A DNA stretch of 64,000 nucleotides from Jeongeupia naejangsanensis. Lineage in GTDB: Bacteria; Pseudomonadota; Gammaproteobacteria; Burkholderiales; Chitinibacteraceae. Location: NCBI RefSeq assembly GCF_016865585.1, contig NZ_JAESND010000002.1, positions 186,001 through 250,000 on the forward strand. Reading direction: 5' to 3'. Both the position numbers and the translations under genes were made by a program. A model generated the notes under the pieces. The model saw only the letters and a program-made list of their open reading frames with translations. It ran no database searches and was not told the DNA's origin. The number at the start of each line of letters is the position of its first letter. The first letter of the stretch is position 1. This document shows, one piece after another, positions 1 to 7,787 of this stretch.

Positions 1-1
1 T

Positions 2-559
2 GCGGCCGACTCGATGATCCTCGGTGCGCTGGCCGGCTTCATCGTCTGCGTGCTTGGCGGCGCGGTGTCGTTCAAGCAGTCAGACAGCCTGTTCCAGGAA
101 GGCATGAAGATGATGGCCGGTATCGGCCTGATCATGATTGCCGCCAACGGCTTTGCCGCGGTGCTGCAGGCCACCGGCCATGTCGACACGCTGGTCAAGG
201 GGTCGATGGTGTTGATTGGCGAGAACAAGCCGCTCGCAGCCTTCCTGATGCTGCTGGTCGGCCTGATCGTGACCCTGGGCATCGGCTCGTCGTTTTCGAC
301 CGTGCCGATCATCGCCACGATCTACGTGCCGCTGTGCATTCACCTGGGGTTCTCGGCCACGGCGATCGTGGCGATGATCGGTACTGCCGGTGCACTCGGC
401 GATGCGGGCAGCCCGGCGGCCGATTCGACGCTGGGGCCGACGTCGGGTCTCAACGTCGACGGCCAGCACGACCATATGTGGGATACCGTGGTGCCGACCT
501 TCCTGCACTACAATCTGCCGTTGCTGGCCTTCGGCTGGGTGGCGGTGATGGTGCTCTGA
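2..559 (+). CDS. Na+/H+ antiporter family protein (YuiF-like), C-terminal part
   Basis: The frame is open from the first base, so this is the 3' part of a gene that begins upstream; about 185 residues are visible. They form alternating hydrophobic membrane segments. A glycine-rich stretch ([16 protein letters not shown], about residues 128-143) resembles the conserved C-terminal motif of the COG2056 Na+/H+ antiporter family, whose members include putative amino-acid (histidine) transporters such as YuiF. It would act in the inner membrane. Substrate cannot be told from this fragment. It ends 50 bp before the convergent DUF2269-like gene. Family assignment is fairly sure; the transported solute is not. 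Confidence 0.7.
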   Translation, partial: AADSMILGALAGFIVCVLGGAVSFKQSDSLFQEGMKMMAGIGLIMIAANGFAAVLQATGHVDTLVKGSMVLIGENKPLAAFLMLLVGLIVTLGIGSSFSTVPIIATIYVPLCIHLGFSATAIVAMIGTAGALGDAGSPAADSTLGPTSGLNVDGQHDHMWDTVVPTFLHYNLPLLAFGWVAVMVL

Positions 560-572
560 TCCGCACCGAGGC

Positions 573-592
573 GCCGGCACGAACGTGCCGGC
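573..592. terminator. Hairpin between convergent genes
   Basis: A perfect 8-bp stem with a 4-nt loop (gaac) lies between the stops of the antiporter gene and the convergent membrane gene. No T-run follows on either strand, so it is only a possible terminator. Confidence 0.35.
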
Positions 593-608
593 AGCCATCC
601 GGCCAGGC

Positions 609-1076
609 TCAGAACGGTTTGGCCACCATCAGCCAGTACACCACCAGCAGGCCGCCAAAGGCCGGAAAGCCCAGCACGGTCCACCAGCGCTCGAACCGCC
701 AGTAACGGGACGGCAGCGCAGCGTCGCCGTTCGCTGCGGCGAGCCGGGCCATGTCGCTCATGCGCAGCTGCAGCCACACCACCGGCAGCCAGCACAGCCC
801 GGCGATGGCATACAGGACCAGCGTCAGTCCGACCCAGTTCCAGCCTACGCTCCAGCCCGCCTGCTTCAGCAGCCACATGCCCGACAGCGGCTGGAAAATG
901 ACTGCCGGTGTCGTAAACCACCAGTCGGCTTTGGCAACCCAGCGCGTCACGACGGCAATGGCCTGGACGTTCCTGCTTCGGTTGCAGAAGAACATGTAGA
1001 ACGCCGTGCCGAAGCCGGTACCGAACATCAGCGTAGCCGAGAGGATGTGCAGCGTCTTGATGATCAGGTAGTCCAT
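609..1076 (-). CDS. DUF2269-type integral membrane protein
   Basis: A 155-residue protein with four predicted membrane segments, starting MDYLIIKTLHILSATLMFG, a pattern typical of DUF2269 (COG5528) small integral membrane proteins of unknown function. I chose the ATG at 1076 over an in-frame ATG 30 bases further upstream because GAGGAG sits about 8 bases before it. That start overlaps the end of the preceding SDR-DoxX gene (stop at 1078-1080), so the two are probably translated from one message. The context suggests a membrane partner of that oxidoreductase, but no function is demonstrated for the family. Confidence 0.75.
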   Translation of the reverse strand: MDYLIIKTLHILSATLMFGTGFGTAFYMFFCNRSRNVQAIAVVTRWVAKADWWFTTPAVIFQPLSGMWLLKQAGWSVGWNWVGLTLVLYAIAGLCWLPVVWLQLRMSDMARLAAANGDAALPSRYWRFERWWTVLGFPAFGGLLVVYWLMVAKPF

Positions 1077-1077
1077 G

Positions 1078-2313
1078 TCACTTCTCCTCGGTGGCCAGTA
1101 GCGCAAGCAGGGCGGCCAGAAGACCGGCGTTCTTGGTCAGCGGGCCGAACGGGTGGATCAGGAACTCGGGCAGGCAAAGGGCGATGATGACGCTGTAAAA
1201 GGCAATCAGCGCCAGCTGCGCCTGCCACAGCCTGCGACTAGGTTTGCAGAGCGTCAGCACGCCGAACAGGGCATCCAGCCCGGCCGCACCGATCCGCATC
1301 GGCTCGAACAGCAGCGGCGGCACATGGCAGGCCGCCAACAGCCGGTGGCTGGCCTCTGCCGGATACACCCACAGCGACACCACGGCGGTGGCAAACCAGA
1401 CGAACGCCAGTCCGCCGCGCAGCCAGCCCCGGGCAACGCCGACGCTTGCGCGCAGGCGCAGCGCCGGACTGATGAAGCTGGCCGGTTCGCGCAAGGGGCG
1501 TGCGAGCAGCCCCGCAAACTCGTGGCCATCGGCGGTGTTGCCGGTGGCAAGCATCGTCAGGCTGTCCCGCGTCAGCAGGGCGCCGGGCAACGCTTCGGCC
1601 ATACGCGCGATGAGGCGGCAGAGGGCTTGCGGAATGCGCAACCGCCACTGCTTTCTGCCCAGCAACTGCAGGTAATCGGCGAACGGAAGCGACGTCGGCC
1701 CGGTGGCGTCGAATGCCCGGTTCGCCTGTTCATACTGCATCAGCAGGGCCACGCAACCGGCGGCGAAGTCGTCGACGTGGATCGGCTGCACGTTGCCGCA
1801 CTGCGCCGGCAAGGCGAGCAGCGGCAGTTGCGCCAGCGTAGCGAACAACCGCGTGCTCGCACCGTCGTCGCCGTAGACGAGCGAGGGACGAACGATGCAC
1901 CAGTCGATGCCGGATTCGCGCAGCGCGACTTCACCCTCCGCCTTGCTTTGCCAGTAACGGGTGTTGGCATCCGCTGCGGCGCCCAGTGCCGAAACCAGCA
2001 GTACACGGCGGGCGCCGGTTTCGCGGCATGCGGCATAGAGGGTCCTGGGAGCGGTGACGTGGATCGCGTCGAACGAGGCGGTGGGCGTTTCGCGGAACAG
2101 CCCGACGCAATTGATGACGGAGTCGATGCCGGCCAGCCTCGGCCGCCAATCCGCGACGCTGTGGTCGCGGCCGAAGTCGATGGCGATCTGGTCGGACCGT
2201 GTCGGTCGATGCACGCCATCGACGACGTCGTGGCCGGCGGCCAGCAGCGCGGTTTTCAGATGCCGGCCAAGAAAACCGTCTGCACCGAGCAGCAGAATGC
2301 GTTGCGCCTTCAC
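1078..2313 (-). CDS. SDR/NAD(P)-binding protein fused to a DoxX-like membrane domain
   Basis: A 411-residue two-part protein. Residues about 5-230 form an extended-SDR/NmrA-like Rossmann domain with GADGFLG as the nucleotide-binding loop near the N terminus and a later YWQSK segment in the place of the YxxxK catalytic pair. Residues about 285-411 are hydrophobic, with about four membrane segments resembling a DoxX-like domain. The start is GTG with GAGGAG 8 bases upstream. It is followed immediately by the DUF2269-like gene. This fusion occurs in proteobacterial proteins annotated as SDR family oxidoreductases; the substrate is unknown. I infer a membrane-tethered reductase. Confidence 0.75.
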   Translation of the reverse strand: MKAQRILLLGADGFLGRHLKTALLAAGHDVVDGVHRPTRSDQIAIDFGRDHSVADWRPRLAGIDSVINCVGLFRETPTASFDAIHVTAPRTLYAACRETGARRVLLVSALGAAADANTRYWQSKAEGEVALRESGIDWCIVRPSLVYGDDGASTRLFATLAQLPLLALPAQCGNVQPIHVDDFAAGCVALLMQYEQANRAFDATGPTSLPFADYLQLLGRKQWRLRIPQALCRLIARMAEALPGALLTRDSLTMLATGNTADGHEFAGLLARPLREPASFISPALRLRASVGVARGWLRGGLAFVWFATAVVSLWVYPAEASHRLLAACHVPPLLFEPMRIGAAGLDALFGVLTLCKPSRRLWQAQLALIAFYSVIIALCLPEFLIHPFGPLTKNAGLLAALLALLATEEK

Positions 2314-2363
2314 GTCGTTTGCTCCTCATGGATACCGTGAACGGAAACCGGAGCTGCGACTTT

Positions 2364-2891
2364 TCAGTCGGCGTCGCGGCCCAGCAACTTCTGCACTTTT
2401 GCGCCCATCTTCAGAATTTTCATCAGCGTTTCGGGCGGCAGGCGTTCCATCTCCTTCATCCACGCGGTCAGCGTTTCCATGAAGTCGAGCACATCCTGCA
2501 TGCGCTGCAGCGCGGCTTCGTCGTCGGCCTCGCCCTGTTCCATCACGCATTCGCGCAGCACCGTCAGCGTCGGGTCGAACTCGCGGCGCTTGCGTTCGTC
2601 GACGATGGTGCGGAACAGCTGCCAGACGTCCTTGCTGGTGTCGAAGTGGTCGCGCCGGTCACCCAGTACGTGGACAACCCGGATCAGCCCCCAGCCCTGC
2701 AATTCTTTCAGGCTGTTGCTGACGTTGGAGCGGGCGATTACCAGCGTTTCGGCGATATCCTCGGCGTTGAGCGGTGAATCGGCGATGAAGAGCAGGGCAT
2801 GGATTTGCGAGATGGTGCGGTTGACGCCCCAGCGCGTCCCCATTTCGCCCCAGTGGAGGATGAATTTCTGCTTGACCGGCGTGAGTATCAT
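2364..2891 (-). CDS. GbsR/MarR-type transcriptional regulator
   Basis: A 175-residue protein whose N-terminal half looks like a winged helix (about residues 25-90: ISQIHALLFIADSPLNAEDIAETL, then a recognition helix around ARSNVSNSLKELQGWGLI). This is the pattern of the GbsR subfamily of MarR regulators, whose characterised members respond to choline or osmolytes. The C-terminal part is a helical dimerisation region. A 36-bp imperfect palindrome at 2901-2936 lies directly before the start codon, so autoregulation is likely. The target could also be the downstream SDR-DoxX/DUF2269 pair, which is read in the same direction 50 bp later. The ligand cannot be read from the sequence. Confidence 0.8.
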   Translation of the reverse strand: MILTPVKQKFILHWGEMGTRWGVNRTISQIHALLFIADSPLNAEDIAETLVIARSNVSNSLKELQGWGLIRVVHVLGDRRDHFDTSKDVWQLFRTIVDERKRREFDPTLTVLRECVMEQGEADDEAALQRMQDVLDFMETLTAWMKEMERLPPETLMKILKMGAKVQKLLGRDAD

Positions 2892-2900
2892 GATCTTTTT

Positions 2901-2936
2901 GTTCGGTAATTTCTGTTAATTAAGAAATTAGTGAAC
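2901..2936. promoter_or_regulatory. Large palindromic operator candidate before the GbsR-type gene
   Basis: Two 14-base arms (2901-2914 and 2923-2936) are inverted copies with 12 of 14 matching positions, around an 8-base centre. The inner 8 bases of each arm (TAATTTCT / AGAAATTA) are perfect. The block is AT-rich in GC-rich surroundings and ends 9 bases before the regulator start, so bound protein would block its own promoter. This is inference from position and symmetry. Confidence 0.6.
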
Positions 2937-2958
2937 AAGCGGACGAAGCGCAAGTTTC

Positions 2959-3204
2959 TCAGTCGATCCGAGCTTGCTGTGTTGCGGTGTCGTAACGGCA
3001 CTGCACGGCCTGCGCGCCGGCGAGCTTCGGATAGGTGGTCACGGCGAGCGTATTCTCTGCCAGCGCGTACACCGATTCGACGCGGACTTCGACGCCGGTT
3101 TTGGCCGCGACGACGAAGGCGCAGGCCTGGCGTGCTTCGTCGGCGTGCGGCACCGATGCGCAGGCGGTCAGACCCAGTAAGGAAAGCAGGATAGGCAGGC
3201 GCAT
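2959..3204 (-). CDS. Small putative lipoprotein
   Basis: An 81-residue protein with a short N-terminal hydrophobic segment and a lipobox-like LTAC (cysteine at about residue 15), suggesting an outer- or inner-membrane lipoprotein. After lipidation about 67 residues remain, with two further cysteines that could pair. I do not recognise the family. It is upstream of and co-oriented with the regulator, separated by the palindrome. It is divergent from yejB, so it probably has its own promoter in the 97 bp between them. Confidence 0.6.
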   Translation of the reverse strand: MRLPILLSLLGLTACASVPHADEARQACAFVVAAKTGVEVRVESVYALAENTLAVTTYPKLAGAQAVQCRYDTATQQARID

Positions 3205-3301
3205 CGGGCGTCCACGGCAACGGTCGGGCCGCCATTATCGCTGCAGCCGTCGGCACGGCGCCAGCCGTGCTAAGGTGGGACAAACCCGTGGATGCCCGCC
3301 G

Positions 3302-4363
3302 ATGCCGCTCTATCTCGCCAAACGCCTGCTGCTGATGTTGCCGACGCTGTTCGGCATCCTGCTGCTGACTTTTGTCGTGATCCAGTTCGTCCCCGGCGGG
3401 CCTGCCGACGAGCTGATCCAGCAACTGAAGGGGACATCGTCGGTTGCCGAGGCCAGCGGCGGTGGCGGTGGTGGTGCAGCTGCGCGGCTCGGCCATCGTG
3501 GGCTGGATCCGCAGCAGCTGGCCGAAATCCGTGCACTGTACGGCTTCGACAAACCGGTGACCGAGCGCTTCTGGCTGATGATCAAGCAGTATCTGCATTT
3601 CGATCTGGGCCAGAGCTATTTTCACCACGAAGACGTCTGGACGCTGATCAAGTCCAAGCTGCCGGTATCGGCCAGCCTCGGTGTGTGGAGCTTCATCATC
3701 GTTTACGCCATCTCGCTGCCGCTGGGCGTGGCGAAGGCGATGCGCTACGGCAGCCGCTTCGACTGGGTGACGACGCTGATCCTCATGGCCGGGTACGCGA
3801 TTCCCGGCTTCGTTCTGGGCGTGCTGCTGCTGGTGCTGTTCGGCGGCGGTAGCTTCTGGCAGCTCTTTCCGTTGCGCGGGCTGACGTCGGACGGTTGGGA
3901 AAGCCTGTCGCTGCTGGGCAAGGTCACCGATTATCTCTGGCATCTGGTGCTGCCGATTTCGGCGATGGTCGTTGGCAGCTTCGCATCGGTGACGCTGCTG
4001 ACCAAGAACAGCCTGCTGGAGGAAATCCGCAAGCAGTATGTGCTGACCGCGCGCGCGAAAGGGCTGTCCGAGCGGCGGGTCCTGTGGGGCCACGTGTTCC
4101 GCAACGCGATGATTCCGATCGTTACCGGTTTTCCGGCCGCCTTCGTCGGCGCGTTCTTCACCGGCAGCCTGCTGATCGAAACGCTGTTTTCGCTCGACGG
4201 TCTCGGGCTGCTGTCGTACGAATCGGTGATCCGCCGCGATTATCCGGTGGTGATGGGGGCGCTTTATCTGTTTTCGCTGATCGGGCTGCTGACCAAGCTG
4301 CTGTCCGATCTGTGCTACGTGCTGGTCGACCCGCGCTTGCGCTTCGAAGGGGTCGTTGCATGA
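3302..4363 (+). CDS. yejB: Peptide ABC transporter permease YejB
   Basis: A 353-residue inner-membrane permease (E. coli YejB is 364). The start MPLYLAKRLLLMLPTLFG and the segment FVVIQFVPGGPADELI are typical of YejB/DppB-type permeases. The inner-membrane domain with the EAA-loop region (ARAKGLSERRVLWGHVFRNA) lies in the last third. It should move oligopeptides (in E. coli, microcin C) with YejE and the double ATPase YejF. The stop overlaps the yejE start (ATGA). A glycine-rich stretch near residue 55 lies in the periplasmic loop. No binding-protein gene (yejA) is next to it. Confidence 0.9.
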   Translation: MPLYLAKRLLLMLPTLFGILLLTFVVIQFVPGGPADELIQQLKGTSSVAEASGGGGGGAAARLGHRGLDPQQLAEIRALYGFDKPVTERFWLMIKQYLHFDLGQSYFHHEDVWTLIKSKLPVSASLGVWSFIIVYAISLPLGVAKAMRYGSRFDWVTTLILMAGYAIPGFVLGVLLLVLFGGGSFWQLFPLRGLTSDGWESLSLLGKVTDYLWHLVLPISAMVVGSFASVTLLTKNSLLEEIRKQYVLTARAKGLSERRVLWGHVFRNAMIPIVTGFPAAFVGAFFTGSLLIETLFSLDGLGLLSYESVIRRDYPVVMGALYLFSLIGLLTKLLSDLCYVLVDPRLRFEGVVA

Positions 4364-5448
4364 AACCCATTCTCGAACCCGCGCTCGAAGGCGTGCTGCC
4401 GTCGCCGGGGCCGGATGCACCGGATTTGCCGTTGTCGCCATGGCGGCGGGCATGGCGACGCTTTCGCATGCAGAAACTGGGTTACTTCAGCCTCGTCACC
4501 TTGAGCGTGCTGTTCGTCCTCAGTCTGGGGGCCGAGCTGCTGTCGAACGACAAGCCGCTGGTCGTGCGTTACCACGATGCGTGGTACTTCCCGATGGTGC
4601 AGACCTACCCGGAAACAGAGTTCGGGGGTGATTTTCCGACGCCGACCGATTATCTCGACCCCTACATCCGCGATCGCCTGAACAGCGACGGCAACTGGGC
4701 ACTGTTTGCGCCGAACCGTTATGCGGCCAACACGATCAACTACTTCGCACCCAGCCCGAACCCGGCGCCGCCATCGCGGGCCAACTGGCTCGGTACCGAC
4801 GACCGCGGTCGCGATGTACTGGCGAGACTGATCTACGGCTTCCGGATCTCCTTGTTGTTCGGTCTGGCGCTGACCGTGATCGGTTGCGCACTCGGCATCG
4901 TCGCCGGAGCGATCCAGGGCTATTTCGCCGGCAAGATCGACCTGGTCGCCCAGCGCGTGATCGAAGTCTGGAGTTCAATGCCGGAGCTGTACCTGCTGTT
5001 GATCTTCGCGTCGATGTTCGAACCGAGCCTGCTGATCCTGCTGGTGCTGCTATCGGTGTTCGGCTGGATGGGTCTGGCCGACTATGTGCGCGCCGAATTC
5101 CTGCGCAACCGGAATCTCGAATACGTGCTGGCGGCGCGGGCGCTCGGTTTGTCGGACTGGCAGATCATCTGGCGCCATTTGCTGCCCAATTCGCTGACGG
5201 CGGTGATTGCCTTCCTGCCGTTCCGGATGTCCGGCGCGGTGCTGGCGCTGACGAGCTTCGATTTCCTCGGCCTCGGCGTGCCGGCGTCGACGCCGTCGCT
5301 GGGCGAGCTGCTGGCACAGGGCAAGGCCAACCTCGATGCATGGTGGATTTCGCTGCCGACCTTTGCGGTGCTGGTCGGCATGCTGCTCTTGCTGGTCTTC
5401 ATCGGCGAGGCGTTGCGCGCCGCACTCGATCCCCGGGCGGACGCATGA
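4360..5448 (+). CDS. yejE: Peptide ABC transporter permease YejE
   Basis: A 362-residue partner permease. It has a long cytoplasmic N terminus, a first membrane segment near residue 45, a large periplasmic insert (about 65-140, containing the NWLGTDDRGRDVLARLIYG motif typical of DppC/YejE permeases), then five membrane segments with the EAA-type sequence ALGLSDWQIIWRHLLPNS. It overlaps yejB by 4 bp, so translation is coupled. The stop codon is built into a strong bidirectional terminator, which separates this pair from the yejF ATPase 2.3 kb further on. Confidence 0.9.
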   Translation: MKPILEPALEGVLPSPGPDAPDLPLSPWRRAWRRFRMQKLGYFSLVTLSVLFVLSLGAELLSNDKPLVVRYHDAWYFPMVQTYPETEFGGDFPTPTDYLDPYIRDRLNSDGNWALFAPNRYAANTINYFAPSPNPAPPSRANWLGTDDRGRDVLARLIYGFRISLLFGLALTVIGCALGIVAGAIQGYFAGKIDLVAQRVIEVWSSMPELYLLLIFASMFEPSLLILLVLLSVFGWMGLADYVRAEFLRNRNLEYVLAARALGLSDWQIIWRHLLPNSLTAVIAFLPFRMSGAVLALTSFDFLGLGVPASTPSLGELLAQGKANLDAWWISLPTFAVLVGMLLLLVFIGEALRAALDPRADA

Positions 5449-5474
5449 AAAAACCGGCCGGAGGCCGGTTTTTT
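5448..5474. terminator. Bidirectional terminator between yejE and the DUF2502 gene
   Basis: Six A residues, a CCGGCC stem, a 3-nt loop, GGCCGG and six T residues give a symmetric rho-independent terminator that works for both converging genes; it overlaps the last base of the yejE stop. Confidence 0.85.
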
Positions 5475-5488
5475 CATCATGACAGTGT

Positions 5489-5863
5489 TCAGCAGTTGCC
5501 TTTCTTGGCCTGCCCCGGAGGACAGTGGTAACCGCGGTCATCGTCATGGTCGTGATGCTTGTGCTTGCTGTCGTACTTGCCGTTTTTCTTCCACCACTTC
5601 TCGTCCCGGTAGCGCCCGCCATCCCAGTAATAGCCACGCGGGTTGCGGTAGCCGTACTTGGGGTGATACTGCGGGTGGGCGTTCCACCAGGACGGATCGC
5701 GGTAGCGGCCGTCGTACCAGTAGTAGCCGCGGTCATCGCGGTCGCCGATGTAGACCGAAACGCCCGGTACCGAAATGCCGATGTTGACGTCGGACGCGTG
5801 GGCAAAGAGTGGCGCCGCGAGGGGCAAGGCGGCAAGCAGTCCGGTGATGAGCAGTTTTTTCAC
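5489..5863 (-). CDS. Secreted DUF2502 (YpeC-like) protein
   Basis: A 124-residue protein with a clear signal peptide (MKKLLITGLLAALPLAAPLFAHA) and a mature part very rich in Tyr, Trp, Asp, Arg and His, with repeated G-Y-Y-W-D-G-x-Y/RYRD units; this matches DUF2502, the family of E. coli YpeC, whose function is unknown. The start codon is GTG. The His-rich run near residues 100-108 (KHKHHDHDDD) could bind metal, which is speculation. Its own promoter must lie in the 79 bp before it, since cvrA ends there. Confidence 0.75.
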   Translation of the reverse strand: MKKLLITGLLAALPLAAPLFAHASDVNIGISVPGVSVYIGDRDDRGYYWYDGRYRDPSWWNAHPQYHPKYGYRNPRGYYWDGGRYRDEKWWKKNGKYDSKHKHHDHDDDRGYHCPPGQAKKGNC

Positions 5864-5942
5864 GGGTCTGTCCCATGCAAATGTAATGAACGCAGTCTAG
5901 CAAGCTGGCACCGGATGGCGCTGTGTACTGGTTCACATCGTA

Positions 5943-7667
5943 CTAACGGTCGAGTTTCAGGCCGACGCGGGTGATCCGGTCGCGTTCGAGTTCGCGCACG
6001 ATCAGCGTCACGTTGCCGAAGGCAATCTGGTCGCCGACCACGGCCGGGCGATGCAGGCGCGAGCGGATCAGTGCGGCGACATCGAAACCGGATTCGCTTT
6101 CGGTGATCGGGAAATCGTACAGTTCGGCCAGTGCCACGAGCGGCGCGTCGCCATCCAGAACGAAATCGCCGAAGAAGCGCCGCTCGTACGCCATGCGCTG
6201 GTTCTGGGCCTCGCCGTACCAGCGGCCCAGTTCGGGGAGTGCGTCCTCGGTCGACGCCAGCACGATCAGGTCCCCGGCGCGCAGGCGTTCGGCTTGGCGC
6301 GGCAGCGCCAGCCGGATGCCACGCAGTACCGCCAGTGGTTTGGCGCGGCCGTGTTCCAGATGCGGGGCGGCATGGGCGATGCTGTGCTCGCCGGGGGCAT
6401 CGGTGGCGACGCGATACTGGACGATCTGCCAGTCGGCCCGACCCGGCTGGCGCAGGCCGTGCCGCGCCAGCGGTTCGGGATAGTCGGGCACTTCGACCTT
6501 GCAGCGTTTGGCCATCCACGGCACCAGCGTGCCCTGGACGAGCAGCGAGGCCAGAACGACGGCAAAGGCGATGTCGAACAGCGCCACGGCACCGCTGACG
6601 CCGGCCATGATCGGGAACGTGGCCAGCACGATCGGTACGGCGCCGCGCAGGCCGACCCAGCTGACAAAAATGATTTCGCGCCGGTTGAATTTCAGCGGTA
6701 CCAGACAGAGCGCAACGGCAATCGGCCTGGCAATGAACATCAGGAAAGCGGCAAACGCGAGGCTGGGGCCGATTTCGGGCAGCAGCCGGCTTGGCGTGAC
6801 CAGCAGGCCGAGCAGCAGGAACATGCCGGCCTGCGCCAGCCAGGCGAGGCCGTCCATCATGCCGCGTACGCTTTCACTGGCTGGCAGTGGGCGATTGCCG
6901 ATCACGAGGCCGGCGAGATAGATCGCCAGAAAACCGCTGCCACCGGCGCTGTTGACCGCGGCGAAAATCATCAGGCCACCACCGAGAACCAGCAATGGAT
7001 ACAGGCTTTCGGCGAGCGTGAAGCGTGCTGCTGCACGCGAAAGCAGCCAGCCGCCGGCGAGCCCGCCGACCGCGCCGAATCCGAACTGGCGCATGAACTC
7101 GCCCAGCATGCTGAGCGTATCCGGCTGGCTCTCGCCGGTCATGATGCTCAACAGGGTGATGACGAGGAAAATCGCCATCGGATCGTTGGCACCGGATTCG
7201 ATTTCCAGCGTTGCGCCGACGCGCTCGTTCAGGCGGACGCCGCCATAGCGCAGCTGCGCAAAGACCGCCGCGGCATCGGTCGAGCCGACAATGGCGCCGA
7301 GCAGCATCGCGTGCAGCCACGGCAGTCCCAGCAGCCAGGCGGCGAACGCCCCTGCCAGCCCGGCCGATACGACGACGCCGACGGTGGCCAGCGACAGCGC
7401 CGGTTTGAGCGCAACACGGAAGCTGTCGATCCGCGTCTGCAGGCCACCGGCAAGCAGAATCACGGCCAGCGCGACGTTGCCGACGCCGAACGCCAGCGGA
7501 TAGTTGCTGAACTGGATCTGCCCCGGGCCGCTGTCGCCGGCGAGCATGCCGACGCCGAGAAACACGAGCAGCAGCGGAAGGCCGAGGCGGGCGGTAATCG
7601 TGCTCGACAAGGTGGCGAGCAAAAGCAGAAAGCTGCCGAGCAGCAGCCAGTAATTGAGTTGTCCCAT
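5943..7667 (-). CDS. cvrA: K+/H+ antiporter CvrA (NhaP2)
   Basis: A 574-residue CPA1 antiporter (E. coli CvrA is 578). About 12-13 membrane segments occupy residues 1-390; the conserved acidic region TDAAAVFAQL and SGANDPMAIFL carries the ion-binding aspartates. The cytoplasmic tail has a TrkA-C/RCK-type part followed by a CorC/HlyC-type transporter-associated domain at the extreme C terminus, the arrangement of CvrA. It exchanges cytoplasmic K+ (or Na+) for protons and supports growth at low osmolarity. An upstream in-frame extension to 7826 was rejected because it lacks membrane-protein character; the start chosen begins the first membrane segment. It is divergent from yejF. Confidence 0.88.
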   Translation of the reverse strand: MGQLNYWLLLGSFLLLLATLSSTITARLGLPLLLVFLGVGMLAGDSGPGQIQFSNYPLAFGVGNVALAVILLAGGLQTRIDSFRVALKPALSLATVGVVVSAGLAGAFAAWLLGLPWLHAMLLGAIVGSTDAAAVFAQLRYGGVRLNERVGATLEIESGANDPMAIFLVITLLSIMTGESQPDTLSMLGEFMRQFGFGAVGGLAGGWLLSRAAARFTLAESLYPLLVLGGGLMIFAAVNSAGGSGFLAIYLAGLVIGNRPLPASESVRGMMDGLAWLAQAGMFLLLGLLVTPSRLLPEIGPSLAFAAFLMFIARPIAVALCLVPLKFNRREIIFVSWVGLRGAVPIVLATFPIMAGVSGAVALFDIAFAVVLASLLVQGTLVPWMAKRCKVEVPDYPEPLARHGLRQPGRADWQIVQYRVATDAPGEHSIAHAAPHLEHGRAKPLAVLRGIRLALPRQAERLRAGDLIVLASTEDALPELGRWYGEAQNQRMAYERRFFGDFVLDGDAPLVALAELYDFPITESESGFDVAALIRSRLHRPAVVGDQIAFGNVTLIVRELERDRITRVGLKLDR

Positions 7668-7787
7668 CGGAAACCAGAAAAGCGGGCGGCATGAAAGTTC
7701 CCCGGCGGCCGGCCACTGCGTTTCAGGTGTGATGCAGGGCACGGCACGGTGCTGGGGCGATGCTGATTTGTAACATAAGATGGTTCC

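Noticed and set aside
6051-7694. 547-codon open frame opposite cvrA
   Set aside because: It is a shadow of GC-rich codon bias: the translation is Gln/Arg/His-rich with no domain, while the opposite strand codes a clear antiporter.
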